Assembly: GCA_012515085.1 (NCBI GenBank)
Contig: JAAYZB010000024.1
Span: 1 to 5,591 of the forward strand
DNA from: Acholeplasmataceae bacterium
GTDB lineage: Bacteria; Bacillota_I; Bacilli_A; Izemoplasmatales; Hujiaoplasmataceae
Reading direction: 5' to 3'
DNA length: 5,591 nt
The notes under the pieces are model-generated. The model had not been told where the DNA came from, made no database searches, and was given only the letters and a program-made list of their open reading frames with translations. Shown here piece by piece: positions 1 through 5,591 of this stretch (within the stretch, counting starts at the first letter, position 1; each line of letters begins with the position of its first letter). A program made the translations under genes and the position numbers.

Positions 1-1224
1 CAGTATACGCCCCAATATGCAACAGAAATCGTTGCCCTCGTCAACAAAACCACCGATGTCTTTCGTATCCCGACCAAAACGCTCGAAGAATTGAGGCTTC
101 AAGGGCTCTTGGAAGTGCTCGATGAGACCATCGATACAGACTATCTCGCAATGGTGAAATCGATCCAACTCCATCCGGAGATCCAAAAACCCTTAAAAAT
201 TGTCTTTACACCCTTACACGGCACGAGTGCCGTGTTGGGTCAAAGGTTACTGAAAGAAACCGGATATGACGTGACACCCGTTGAAAGTCAACTCGTTCCC
301 GATCCCTTCTTTTCCACGGTGACATCACCCAATCCCGAAAACCCGAAAGCCTTTGAACTCGCTCGGGCGTTGGGAGACAAAATCGGTGCTGAATTGTTGA
401 TTGCGACCGATCCCGATGCCGATCGTTTGGGGATCGTCGTGAAAGATTCGGGGGATTATCATTATCTCTCAGGGAATCAGACCGGAGCGATTTTGATCTA
501 TTATCTCCTCAGTGAGAAGAAACGCTTGGGACTCTTGCCGAAAAAAGGAGTGGTCTTCAATACGATCGTGACCTCCGAGCTCGGAGCGAAGATTGCTAGA
601 TCTTTCGGATTCGAAGTCGTGAGTACCTTGACCGGCTTCAAATTCATCGGCGAACAAGCGCGCCTCTTGGAGGGGACTGACAAAAAGTTTCTCTTTGGCT
701 ATGAAGAATCCTTTGGTTACGTCGTCAACGATGCCGTGAGAGACAAAGATGCGCTGCAGGCGATGCTCTTGGCTTCCGAAGCCGCGAACTTCTATCACCT
801 GAGTGAAGGAAAGACCTTGGTCCAGAAACTGATGGATCTTTACCAGGAATTTGGGTTTCACAGCGAACGGTTGGAAAGTATCGAGCTTGTTGGTTTGGAT
901 GGGAAAAAGCGAATCAATCGGATCATGGCATATTTTCATGCTCATACGCCGACTGTCGTCGCCTCCATTCGCATCAAGTCAAAAGCCGATTATTTGAAAG
1001 GCGTCATCCAGACAGCTTCCGAAGAGTCTCCCACGGGGTACCCTTCATCGGATGTCGTAAAATATACCCTTGAAGACGATTCTTGGTTTGTGCTACGTCC
1101 CTCCGGGACCGAGCCCAAACTGAAAGTCTATGTGGCAGGAAGCGCGGAGTCGCTAGCGAAGGCCAATCAGAAAACCCAAGCGATTCTACTGGAAGTCAAA
1201 GCCATGATCGACGCAATCGACTGA
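1..1224 (+). CDS. pgcA: Phosphoglucomutase/phosphomannomutase (alpha-D-phosphohexomutase family), 5' end missing
   Basis: A cytoplasmic enzyme that interconverts glucose-1-phosphate and glucose-6-phosphate, often also the mannose pair, linking glycogen, cell-envelope sugar and glycolytic metabolism. The reading frame is open from base 1, so the gene starts upstream; 407 codons remain and, against a usual PgcA length of about 560-580 residues, roughly the first 150-170 are missing, including the phosphoserine loop. Visible motifs are the domain II start TPLHGTS, the metal-binding loop DPDADR (409-426), the sugar-binding loop GYEES (697-711) and the phosphate-binding loop RPSGTEPK (1096-1119). 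These fit the PgcA/PGM2-like branch better than GlmM. The TTG at 91 is internal: codons 1-30 continue the same protein. The TGA stop falls at the normal family end. It is followed after 20 bases by the next gene with no terminator, so the genes are probably cotranscribed. Substrate preference (glucose or mannose) cannot be read from sequence alone. Confidence 0.95.
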   Translation, partial: QYTPQYATEIVALVNKTTDVFRIPTKTLEELRLQGLLEVLDETIDTDYLAMVKSIQLHPEIQKPLKIVFTPLHGTSAVLGQRLLKETGYDVTPVESQLVPDPFFSTVTSPNPENPKAFELARALGDKIGAELLIATDPDADRLGIVVKDSGDYHYLSGNQTGAILIYYLLSEKKRLGLLPKKGVVFNTIVTSELGAKIARSFGFEVVSTLTGFKFIGEQARLLEGTDKKFLFGYEESFGYVVNDAVRDKDALQAMLLASEAANFYHLSEGKTLVQKLMDLYQEFGFHSERLESIELVGLDGKKRINRIMAYFHAHTPTVVASIRIKSKADYLKGVIQTASEESPTGYPSSDVVKYTLEDDSWFVLRPSGTEPKLKVYVAGSAESLAKANQKTQAILLEVKAMIDAID

Positions 1225-1230
1225 CAAAAA

Positions 1231-1238
1231 AAGAAGGG
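1231..1238 (+). promoter_or_regulatory. Ribosome binding site of the small cysteine-rich protein gene
   Basis: AAGAAGGG lies six bases before the ATG at 1245. It fixes the start of the 64-residue gene and argues against the longer in-frame extension back to the TTG at 1083, which would run inside the end of pgcA with no such site. Confidence 0.75.
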
Positions 1239-1244
1239 ATTCAC

Positions 1245-1439
1245 ATGGAAATCGCCATTGGTATTGGACTCCTTGTCGCGCTCATTGCCCTCTATGTCCT
1301 CTCTCAGTATTTTAATCAAAAAACAGAGATTCCCGAAGGTTGTCAAGACCTAACGGATTTTTCGCATTGTCCCGGTTGTGCCAATAGGCACTGCGGAATC
1401 AAAAAAAGCATTGAAAAAGAGGATCGGCATGTTAAATAA
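1245..1439 (+). CDS. Small single-pass membrane protein with a four-cysteine cytoplasmic or external tail
   Basis: A 64-residue protein of unknown function. Residues 3-19 are strongly hydrophobic (Ile, Gly, Leu, Val, Ala) and form one predicted membrane helix at the very N-terminus. The hydrophilic tail carries Cys33, Cys42, Cys45 and Cys50, spaced C-x8-C-x2-C-x4-C, followed by a basic and acidic end. This plan, one N-terminal helix then a compact cysteine cluster, resembles small metal- or iron-sulfur-handling membrane proteins such as the FeoB-associated Cys-rich proteins and NqrM; that is a likeness of architecture, not demonstrated homology. The gene has its own good ribosome site, starts 20 bases after pgcA and overlaps the start of ung by 11 bases, so it is very likely translated with them. 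Topology is uncertain: few charges precede the helix. The protein is short enough that similarity searches may miss it. Confidence 0.8.
   Translation: MEIAIGIGLLVALIALYVLSQYFNQKTEIPEGCQDLTDFSHCPGCANRHCGIKKSIEKEDRHVK
1418..1423 (+). promoter_or_regulatory. Ribosome binding site of ung, inside the preceding gene
   Basis: AGAGGA lies five bases before the ATG at 1429. It decides the ung start: the frame is open further upstream to a GTG at 1378, but that would add 17 residues unlike any Ung N-terminus. The site lies within the last codons of the small membrane protein gene, so translation of the two is probably coupled. Confidence 0.75.
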
Positions 1440-2100
1440 TGACTGGGATGAATTGCTTCAAGAAGAATTTCAAAAACCGTATTTCAAGACCCTGACCGAA
1501 AGAGTCAAAGCCGAATATCGACAATATTCGTGCTATCCACCGATCAAGCAGGTCTTTAATGCGCTTAGGCTGACAAGTTTTGATGCCACCAAAGTCTTGA
1601 TTTTGGGACAAGATCCCTATCATAATCCCCTCCAAGCGATGGGGCTCGCTTTTTCGGTTGCGCCGGGGATCCCGATTCCCGCATCGCTCCAAAACATCTT
1701 TACAGAGCTCGTATCCGATATCAACTGCGCGATGCCCACTATCGGGGACTTGACCGCTTGGGGACGTCAGGGAGTCTTGCTACTCAATGCGATCTTGTCG
1801 GTAAGAAAAAACCAACCGCTCTCCCATCAAGATCTTGGTTGGCAGACCTTTACCGACCACATCATTTGCCGCTTGAATGAAAAAACGACCCCGATGGTTT
1901 TTGTGCTCTGGGGAGCCTCTGCTCGGAAAAAGGTCAGTCTGATCACGAATCCGATCCATTTGGTGATTGAAAATGTGCATCCATCACCGCTTTCCGCCAA
2001 CCGTGGTTTCTTTGGATCCAAGCCCTTTTCAACCATCAATCGTTTTTTGGAAGCGAATCAGTTATCCCCAATCGATTTCTCTTTGAAAGAAGGGAGATAG
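1429..2100 (+). CDS. ung: Uracil-DNA glycosylase, family 1
   Basis: Removes uracil from DNA, after cytosine deamination or dUTP misincorporation, as the first step of base excision repair in the cytoplasm. The 223-residue product has the usual family length and all key motifs: GQDPYH (60-65) with the water-activating Asp62, GLAFSV (72-77) with the uracil-stacking Phe75, LLLN (117-120) with Asn120 that reads uracil, LWGASARKK (160-168), and HPSPLS (184-189) with catalytic His184 and the DNA-intercalating Leu188, followed by RGFFG. No residue known to be essential is missing. It is a classic Ung rather than the iron-sulfur family 4 or 5 type, so the adjacent cysteine protein is not needed for its cluster. 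The start at 1429 is chosen from the ribosome site and the fit to the family N-terminus. The start overlaps the upstream gene by 11 bases, and the stop is two bases before the transporter gene. Confidence 0.98.
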   Translation: MLNNDWDELLQEEFQKPYFKTLTERVKAEYRQYSCYPPIKQVFNALRLTSFDATKVLILGQDPYHNPLQAMGLAFSVAPGIPIPASLQNIFTELVSDINCAMPTIGDLTAWGRQGVLLLNAILSVRKNQPLSHQDLGWQTFTDHIICRLNEKTTPMVFVLWGASARKKVSLITNPIHLVIENVHPSPLSANRGFFGSKPFSTINRFLEANQLSPIDFSLKEGR

Positions 2101-2102
2101 AA

Positions 2103-2855
2103 ATGGTTCGCTCACAAGTACAAAAAATGATCTTTACCGGACTCATGGTCGCTATCGGCATTTTACTGAATCAATTCATCGTGATCACCTTGCCCACCCC
2201 CTCGGACCCCATCATCAAATTTGGCATCGGGTATCTGCCGATCATGTTGACAAGCATTCTTTACGGTCCCGTTTACGGACTGATGGCGGGCATCAGCCAG
2301 GATCTCCTCGGCTTCTTTTTGATTGGCTCCGGACTTGGACAAACCTTTCATTTGGGATTCACCTTGAACTCCGTGCTTTATGGCCTTATTCCCGGCCTTA
2401 TTTTCCATCTCAAGTTTAAAAAGGACCAATGGGTTTACTTTGGTTTGAATGTCTTGTTGTCAATAGCACTGGTCTTCGGCTCGTTTTGGTATTTCTTTCA
2501 TTTGGACCAAGTGATCGCGGACACATTGACACTGACCCAAAAAACGCTCCTTTCAGGACTTGGCATTGGCGGAGCGATGGCGCTCCTAGGGGCCAATTTT
2601 ATGGTGTTCTTTTCTAAAAAAATCGGACCATCCGGTCCCAAACTCCTTTTTTCCATTGCTTTGTTATATATTCTGGTATCGCTCATTTTGACACCGATCT
2701 GGGTGACGCAAATAAATCCTGGGATTCCGTTTTGGACCCGGATCCCTCTGCGAATCGTGAAGATGCCGATTGAAACCAGCGTCTATGTGGTTCTTTGTTC
2801 CATTCTCTTGAAACTGCTCAATACCTTGATGGGAAAGGTGGAAGAATCCGCCTAA
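2103..2855 (+). CDS. ECF transporter S-component, FolT-like (probable folate or related vitamin uptake)
   Basis: A membrane substrate-binding subunit that works with a shared energising module (EcfT plus two ATPases), not encoded here. The 250-residue protein is very hydrophobic. Features of the FolT-like family are the N-terminal helix (about 8-28), the FGIGYLPIMLTSILYGPVYG stretch (40-59) followed by Gly-rich AGISQDLLG (62-70), the GFTLNSVLYGLIPGL segment (85-99), and a terminal R-x-x-K motif, RIVKMPIE (217-224), before the last helix (about 224-240). FolT proteins are usually about 160-200 residues with six helices. Here two extra hydrophobic stretches (about 110-132 and 147-171) sit between the GFTL segment and the last two helices, suggesting about eight helices. 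Folate is therefore only the most likely substrate. AGGGAG at 2091-2096, inside the end of ung, is its ribosome site, six bases before the ATG. It is the last gene of the operon. Confidence 0.85.
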   Translation: MVRSQVQKMIFTGLMVAIGILLNQFIVITLPTPSDPIIKFGIGYLPIMLTSILYGPVYGLMAGISQDLLGFFLIGSGLGQTFHLGFTLNSVLYGLIPGLIFHLKFKKDQWVYFGLNVLLSIALVFGSFWYFFHLDQVIADTLTLTQKTLLSGLGIGGAMALLGANFMVFFSKKIGPSGPKLLFSIALLYILVSLILTPIWVTQINPGIPFWTRIPLRIVKMPIETSVYVVLCSILLKLLNTLMGKVEESA

Positions 2856-2862
2856 TCCACAA

Positions 2863-2891
2863 AAAAAGCCGATCGTTGCGATTGGCTTTTT
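2863..2891. terminator. Shared hairpin terminator between convergent genes
   Basis: A 13-base-pair stem (2863-2875 with 2879-2891) closes a three-base loop. The core GCCGATCG/CGATTGGC is flanked by A-runs and T-runs. Read on the plus strand, the stem contains one G-U wobble and is followed by TTTTTCTTT. Read on the minus strand, the same position is an A-C mismatch, but the stem runs into seven Ts. It begins eight bases after the stop of the transporter gene and ends seven bases before the stop of the convergent GH13 gene, so it probably ends transcription from both sides, somewhat more strongly for the plus-strand operon. Confidence 0.85.
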
Positions 2892-2898
2892 CTTTGGG

Positions 2899-4974
2899 TT
2901 AGAATTCGATGATCTTGACCTCTCCAGGCTCGAGATAGACGCTTAGGTCACCATGATCCGAAAATGCGGTGAAAGGCCCTCCGAACGAATACGTCGCATA
3001 GAGCAACTCTCCCTTGAGATTTTGATTGTTGGCCTTTTGGCGCAATGGGGTTAAGGAGATTGAAGCGGCCGTTCCTTGGAAGGGGTGGCTATTGGCAAGG
3101 ATCAACAGGCAACGATGCGTTTTTTTCTGCCAATACCCCAAAGCGATCACCAGAGAGCCTTCCTCTTGGATCGATAGAGGTTGATAGGCATCGATATTTG
3201 TCAAGGCATCGATCCATTTTAAACGGATCGCTTTGATGCCGTCCAAATGATCCGCAAGCTCCCAGCGGTCAGCTGCGAGGTAGTGAAACGCGTATTTGTC
3301 AAAAAGAGCGAGTTTCCCGTGTTGCGGATCGTCCTTTGGCAGGACAAAGCGGTCATTGGCACTGGTGTCGACGCCGGTATTCATCGGCTGGAGTTCATAG
3401 ACTTCCTGACCGGAATTGATAAATGGCACGAGATTCGGCAAGAAGAAGTTCAAGACCGCAAGCATCCTTGCTAAGACCTTCCCGCCCTCGCGAGATGCAA
3501 TCCGGGGGGAATCATGCGTCTCTGCGGCCGCAAACATCGGAATTGCGAGATGAGGCGCTTGCGCGATGAAGTGCTGGAGATGCCTTTCCCAAATCCGGGG
3601 CTCCATCCAGAAGCCGTTGCCGATGATCACATTATACCCGAGACGCTTGGCGAACTCGGTCCGGTCCGGACTCAACTCTTCGGCAATAAAGGCAAAGTCG
3701 GGATCGATCGATCTGGCTTTGTCAATGATTTTCTTCAACAGGGCTTCGGGCAAGGCATGGCCCATGTCGATCCGGGCGCCATCGATGCCAAAGCGCTGTT
3801 GATAAGAAGGGATGATTTCGGAGAGATGTTCCCAAAGGGGCTGGTTGGGGAGCTGACCGGGAAAGCGGTTGGCTTTGATCGTATCAAAAAGAATATACGG
3901 GGCAGCCGCTTGATTCGCAAGCCAGGGAATGGATGCGGCTGGGTGATCAAGGAAGAGTCGAAAAAAGGTAATATCGGTCCAAGGAGGCTGGGTATCGTTG
4001 ATGTGGTCGGAAAATGCGGGAGCGACAGAAAGACCATATTCCTGTTCGATTGCATCGAGGAAATTGCTGGGGCGAGAAGCTTTCAGAGCTTTGAAACGCT
4101 TCGGATCTTGATCTCGCGGGTTTTCTCGGAAACGCTGGATGTGCTGTTTGACATCTTCTGAGGCATACACCAAGGGCAAATGCTCCAATTCGGGAGACAC
4201 CGTCTCCCCCATCCGCGGCACCCGGGGCGGATGATAAGTCGCCAAGTTTTTGGAATCGATCCAGTAAAACCAATCGGGATGATCTTGAATCAAGTCGCTA
4301 TGAATGGAGTTAGTCCTCGGGATAATGTCAATCACGACTCGGATGCCTAGCAGATGACAAGCCTCAACCAGAGCGGAAAACTCGGCTTCCACCGTCGAGT
4401 CGTTTCCGGTCAAATCATCCTTGAGATCGCCATCGAGCTCCACAAAAGACGCGATGGCGTAAGGGCTTCCCAAATCGCCTTTTTTATGGTCGCGGGAATA
4501 GCGGGAGATGGGGAGTAGATAGATTGTATCCACGCCCATTTTTTTAAGCAAGGGCAACAGCGCGATCGTTTTGATGAACGAACCTGTTTCTTTCAATCCA
4601 TCAAAATTTTTTAAATCAAGGGAATAGGATCGGTCGTGATCCCAGGTGGTGGAGGTACGGATCATCAGCGAGTACAGAACGCTCCGACGGATCCAATTCC
4701 CCCCTTGACCTTGACTTTCTTTTTTCTTCTCACTTTGAGAGAGCGAGGCGGGAGAAGATTGATTGAGGGGGGTGCCATTTGCCAAGATATGATTGATTGC
4801 GGATTGATAAAACCGGTAGGGATTGACGAGCAATTCCCCACTCGGCAGCTTGCGACACTCCTTTCCGTCATAATCCCAGGCATTCCAAAGGTCGGGAACG
4901 ACGTAGTTCAACCGGCCTTCGGGGATCTTGGATTCGAAGAGACGGGCAATTCTTTCTAATTGGGTCAACGCCAT
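2899..4974 (-). CDS. GH13 (alpha-amylase superfamily) glycoside hydrolase or transglycosylase, probably intracellular
   Basis: A 691-residue enzyme predicted to act on alpha-glucosidic bonds in glucans or maltodextrins through a covalent glycosyl intermediate. Residues 1-95 are outside the barrel and end in a Ser/Gln/Lys-rich low-complexity linker (71-92). The barrel follows with GSPYAI (169-174), region I VVIDIIPRTN (213-222), region II GIDGARIDMGH (396-406) with nucleophile Asp403, region III FIAEEL (429-434) with proton donor Glu432, and region IV ETHDSPR (485-491) with transition-state Asp488. A domain of about 170 residues separates regions I and II, and a C-terminal beta domain fills about 595-691. 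The catalytic triad is complete. Oddly, region I has Arg-Thr where most members have Asn-His, and region IV has Glu-Thr before His-Asp. GSPYAI and the HPDWF stretch after region I recall GlgE-type maltosyltransferases, but region II and IV do not match those. There is no signal peptide. AGGTGG at 4981-4986, six bases upstream, supports the ATG start. Hydrolase, phosphorylase or transferase activity cannot be distinguished here. Confidence 0.9.
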   Translation of the reverse strand: MALTQLERIARLFESKIPEGRLNYVVPDLWNAWDYDGKECRKLPSGELLVNPYRFYQSAINHILANGTPLNQSSPASLSQSEKKKESQGQGGNWIRRSVLYSLMIRTSTTWDHDRSYSLDLKNFDGLKETGSFIKTIALLPLLKKMGVDTIYLLPISRYSRDHKKGDLGSPYAIASFVELDGDLKDDLTGNDSTVEAEFSALVEACHLLGIRVVIDIIPRTNSIHSDLIQDHPDWFYWIDSKNLATYHPPRVPRMGETVSPELEHLPLVYASEDVKQHIQRFRENPRDQDPKRFKALKASRPSNFLDAIEQEYGLSVAPAFSDHINDTQPPWTDITFFRLFLDHPAASIPWLANQAAAPYILFDTIKANRFPGQLPNQPLWEHLSEIIPSYQQRFGIDGARIDMGHALPEALLKKIIDKARSIDPDFAFIAEELSPDRTEFAKRLGYNVIIGNGFWMEPRIWERHLQHFIAQAPHLAIPMFAAAETHDSPRIASREGGKVLARMLAVLNFFLPNLVPFINSGQEVYELQPMNTGVDTSANDRFVLPKDDPQHGKLALFDKYAFHYLAADRWELADHLDGIKAIRLKWIDALTNIDAYQPLSIQEEGSLVIALGYWQKKTHRCLLILANSHPFQGTAASISLTPLRQKANNQNLKGELLYATYSFGGPFTAFSDHGDLSVYLEPGEVKIIEF

Positions 4975-4993
4975 TAGTAACCACCTCGCTCCT

Positions 4994-5020
4994 ATTATAC
5001 CAAACTATTCGACTTTTCAG
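4994..5020 (-). promoter_or_regulatory. Promoter of the GH13 gene, extended -10 type
   Basis: On the minus strand, TGGTATAAT gives a perfect TATAAT (4994-4999) with the TG of an extended -10. A weak -35, CTGAAA (5015-5020), sits 15 bases upstream, so the extended -10 probably does most of the work. A start about seven bases downstream, near 4987, would give a leader of only about 13 bases, with the ribosome site at its very 5' end. There is no other promoter-like sequence between this point and the ATG. Confidence 0.7.
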
Positions 5021-5071
5021 CTGATAATTCTTTGTTCATGAAAAGGGTTACACCCAATCTTTCGACTTTCA
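5008..5071. repeat. Pair of short direct repeats overlapping both divergent -35 regions
   Basis: TTCGACTTTTCA (5008-5019) and TTCGACTTTCA (5061-5071) differ by a single T. The first overlaps the -35 of the GH13 promoter and the second the -35 of the gpmI promoter. They may be operator sites for one regulator, but with AT-rich sequence and only two copies, chance is possible. Confidence 0.35.
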
Positions 5072-5095
5072 AAAAATGAATGAATAGTGTATAAT
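5068..5095 (+). promoter_or_regulatory. Promoter of gpmI
   Basis: A perfect TATAAT at 5090-5095 follows a weak -35, TTCAAA (5068-5073), with a 16-base spacer. The -10 lies in an 11-base interrupted palindrome, TGTATAATACA (5088-5098). A transcription start near 5102 gives a leader of about 17 bases, just enough for the ribosome site GAGGTG (5108-5113) five bases before the ATG at 5119. Confidence 0.7.
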
Positions 5096-5118
5096 ACAGT
5101 ACGGGTTGAGGTGACACA

Positions 5119-5591
5119 ATGAAAAAACCGATGGTACTCATGGTCTTAGATGGAATGGCATTTGGCGAACCAGGGGAAGGCAACGCCTTTTACTTGGCGA
5201 AGAAGCCCTATCTTGACTATTTATTCAGCGAATATCCACATACGGAGATCCAAGCCTCTGGCGAAGCCGTCGGGCTGCCGGAAGGACAAATGGGCAACAG
5301 CGAAGTCGGTCATTTGAACTTGGGTGCCGGACGCGTCGTCTATCAATCATTCACGCGGGTGAATGTGGCGATCAAAGACGGCTCTTTCAAAGAAAATCCA
5401 GCGTATAAACAAGCCTTTGAACACACCTTGAAACATCAGTCCAAACTCCATGTTTTCGGACTGCTTTCCGATGGCGGCGTCCACTCGCACATCCGCCACA
5501 TCAAAGCCTTGATTCGGGCGGCGAAAGAGCGTGGTGTGACACGCACCTTTTTCCATGCCTTTTTGGATGGACGAGATGTCCCACCCCAATC
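5119..5591 (+). CDS. gpmI: 2,3-bisphosphoglycerate-independent phosphoglycerate mutase, 3' end missing
   Basis: Interconverts 3- and 2-phosphoglycerate in lower glycolysis and gluconeogenesis, using manganese and a phosphoserine intermediate; cytoplasmic. The first 157 of about 510 residues are in the window and the frame is open at the edge. Visible signatures are the N-terminal metal-binding VLDG (Asp11), EGNA (20-23), the catalytic loop MGNSEVGHLNLGAGRVVYQ (58-76) with the phosphoserine Ser61, the substrate loop LLSDGGVHSH (115-124) with His122, and LDGRDVPP (149-156) with Arg152 and Asp153. After VLDG the protein has Met-Ala where Phe/Trp-Gly is common, a mild variation that leaves the spacing to EGNA unchanged. 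The start is the ATG preceded by GAGGTG; no in-frame start further upstream has a comparable site. It has its own promoter and is divergent from the GH13 gene, rather than part of the classical gap-pgk-tpi-gpm cluster as far as the window shows. Confidence 0.97.
   Translation, partial: MKKPMVLMVLDGMAFGEPGEGNAFYLAKKPYLDYLFSEYPHTEIQASGEAVGLPEGQMGNSEVGHLNLGAGRVVYQSFTRVNVAIKDGSFKENPAYKQAFEHTLKHQSKLHVFGLLSDGGVHSHIRHIKALIRAAKERGVTRTFFHAFLDGRDVPPQ

Noticed and set aside
469..945. Open frame of 158 codons on the minus strand inside pgcA
   Set aside because: It lies wholly opposite a confidently identified gene, has no recognisable motif, and its composition is that expected of an antisense shadow.
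1222..1224. TGA read as tryptophan (Mycoplasma-type code), extending pgcA
   Set aside because: The protein already ends at the normal family length after the RPSGTEPK domain, the next gene begins 20 bases later with its own ribosome site, and tryptophans in the window are encoded by TGG.
1083..1244. Longer version of the small membrane protein beginning in pgcA
   Set aside because: The extra part overlaps the conserved phosphate-binding end of PgcA, has unstructured composition, and would bury the membrane helix that starts naturally at the ATG at 1245.
1378..1428. Upstream GTG start for ung, adding 17 residues
   Set aside because: The added residues are a frame-shifted reading of the cysteine protein gene and there is no ribosome site at that GTG, whereas AGAGGA precedes the ATG at 1429.
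3514..4161. Open frame of 215 codons on the plus strand inside the GH13 gene
   Set aside because: It is antisense to regions I to IV of a well-supported enzyme, including the nucleophile and acid motifs, and shows no domain of its own.
5018..5023. CAGCTG palindrome in the divergent intergenic region
   Set aside because: Six bases is too short to support a binding site on its own, and the flanks are not symmetrical.
5008..5071. Catabolite-response (cre) operator for CcpA near the GH13 promoter
   Set aside because: The sequence TGAAAAGTCGAA starts like a cre site, but the central CG is displaced and the second half-site is absent.

Overview
The window carries parts or all of six protein genes and no RNA gene, mobile element or CRISPR array. 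The base composition is moderate. TGA ends the sugar-phosphate mutase gene exactly where that family normally ends, and TGG is used for tryptophan, so the genetic code is the standard bacterial one rather than the Mycoplasma code. Strong purine-rich Shine-Dalgarno sites, TATAAT promoters, an ECF-type vitamin transporter subunit and a PgcA-type mutase point to a Bacillota or Mollicutes-related bacterium that keeps the standard code, for example an Acholeplasma- or Izemoplasma-like lineage. This placement is an inference of low to moderate confidence.

Left part (1-2891, plus strand): a tightly packed operon. It holds the 3' two thirds of a phosphoglucomutase/phosphomannomutase gene (pgcA), a 64-residue single-pass membrane protein with four cysteines, family 1 uracil-DNA glycosylase (ung), and a FolT-like substrate-binding subunit of an ECF vitamin transporter. 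Junctions are a 20-base gap, an 11-base overlap and a 2-base gap. The operon ends at a hairpin terminator that can also serve the convergent gene from the right.

Middle (2899-4974, minus strand): a large, probably cytoplasmic GH13 (alpha-amylase superfamily) enzyme. Its catalytic Asp/Glu/Asp triad is intact, but the sequence around conserved regions I and IV is unusual and there is an N-terminal extension. Its exact reaction cannot be named from sequence.

Right part (4975-5591): a 144-base divergent intergenic region with one TATAAT promoter facing each way, then the first 157 codons of cofactor-independent phosphoglycerate mutase (gpmI), cut by the window edge. Both promoters predict very short leaders, and both carry copies of the same two short sequence elements.

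Together the metabolic genes suit a carbohydrate-fermenting cell: the GH13 enzyme acts on alpha-glucans, PgcA interconverts glucose-1-phosphate and glucose-6-phosphate, and GpmI serves lower glycolysis. The least understood items are the cysteine-rich small membrane protein, the atypical GH13 enzyme, the enlarged ECF S-component and the repeated elements in the divergent promoter region.
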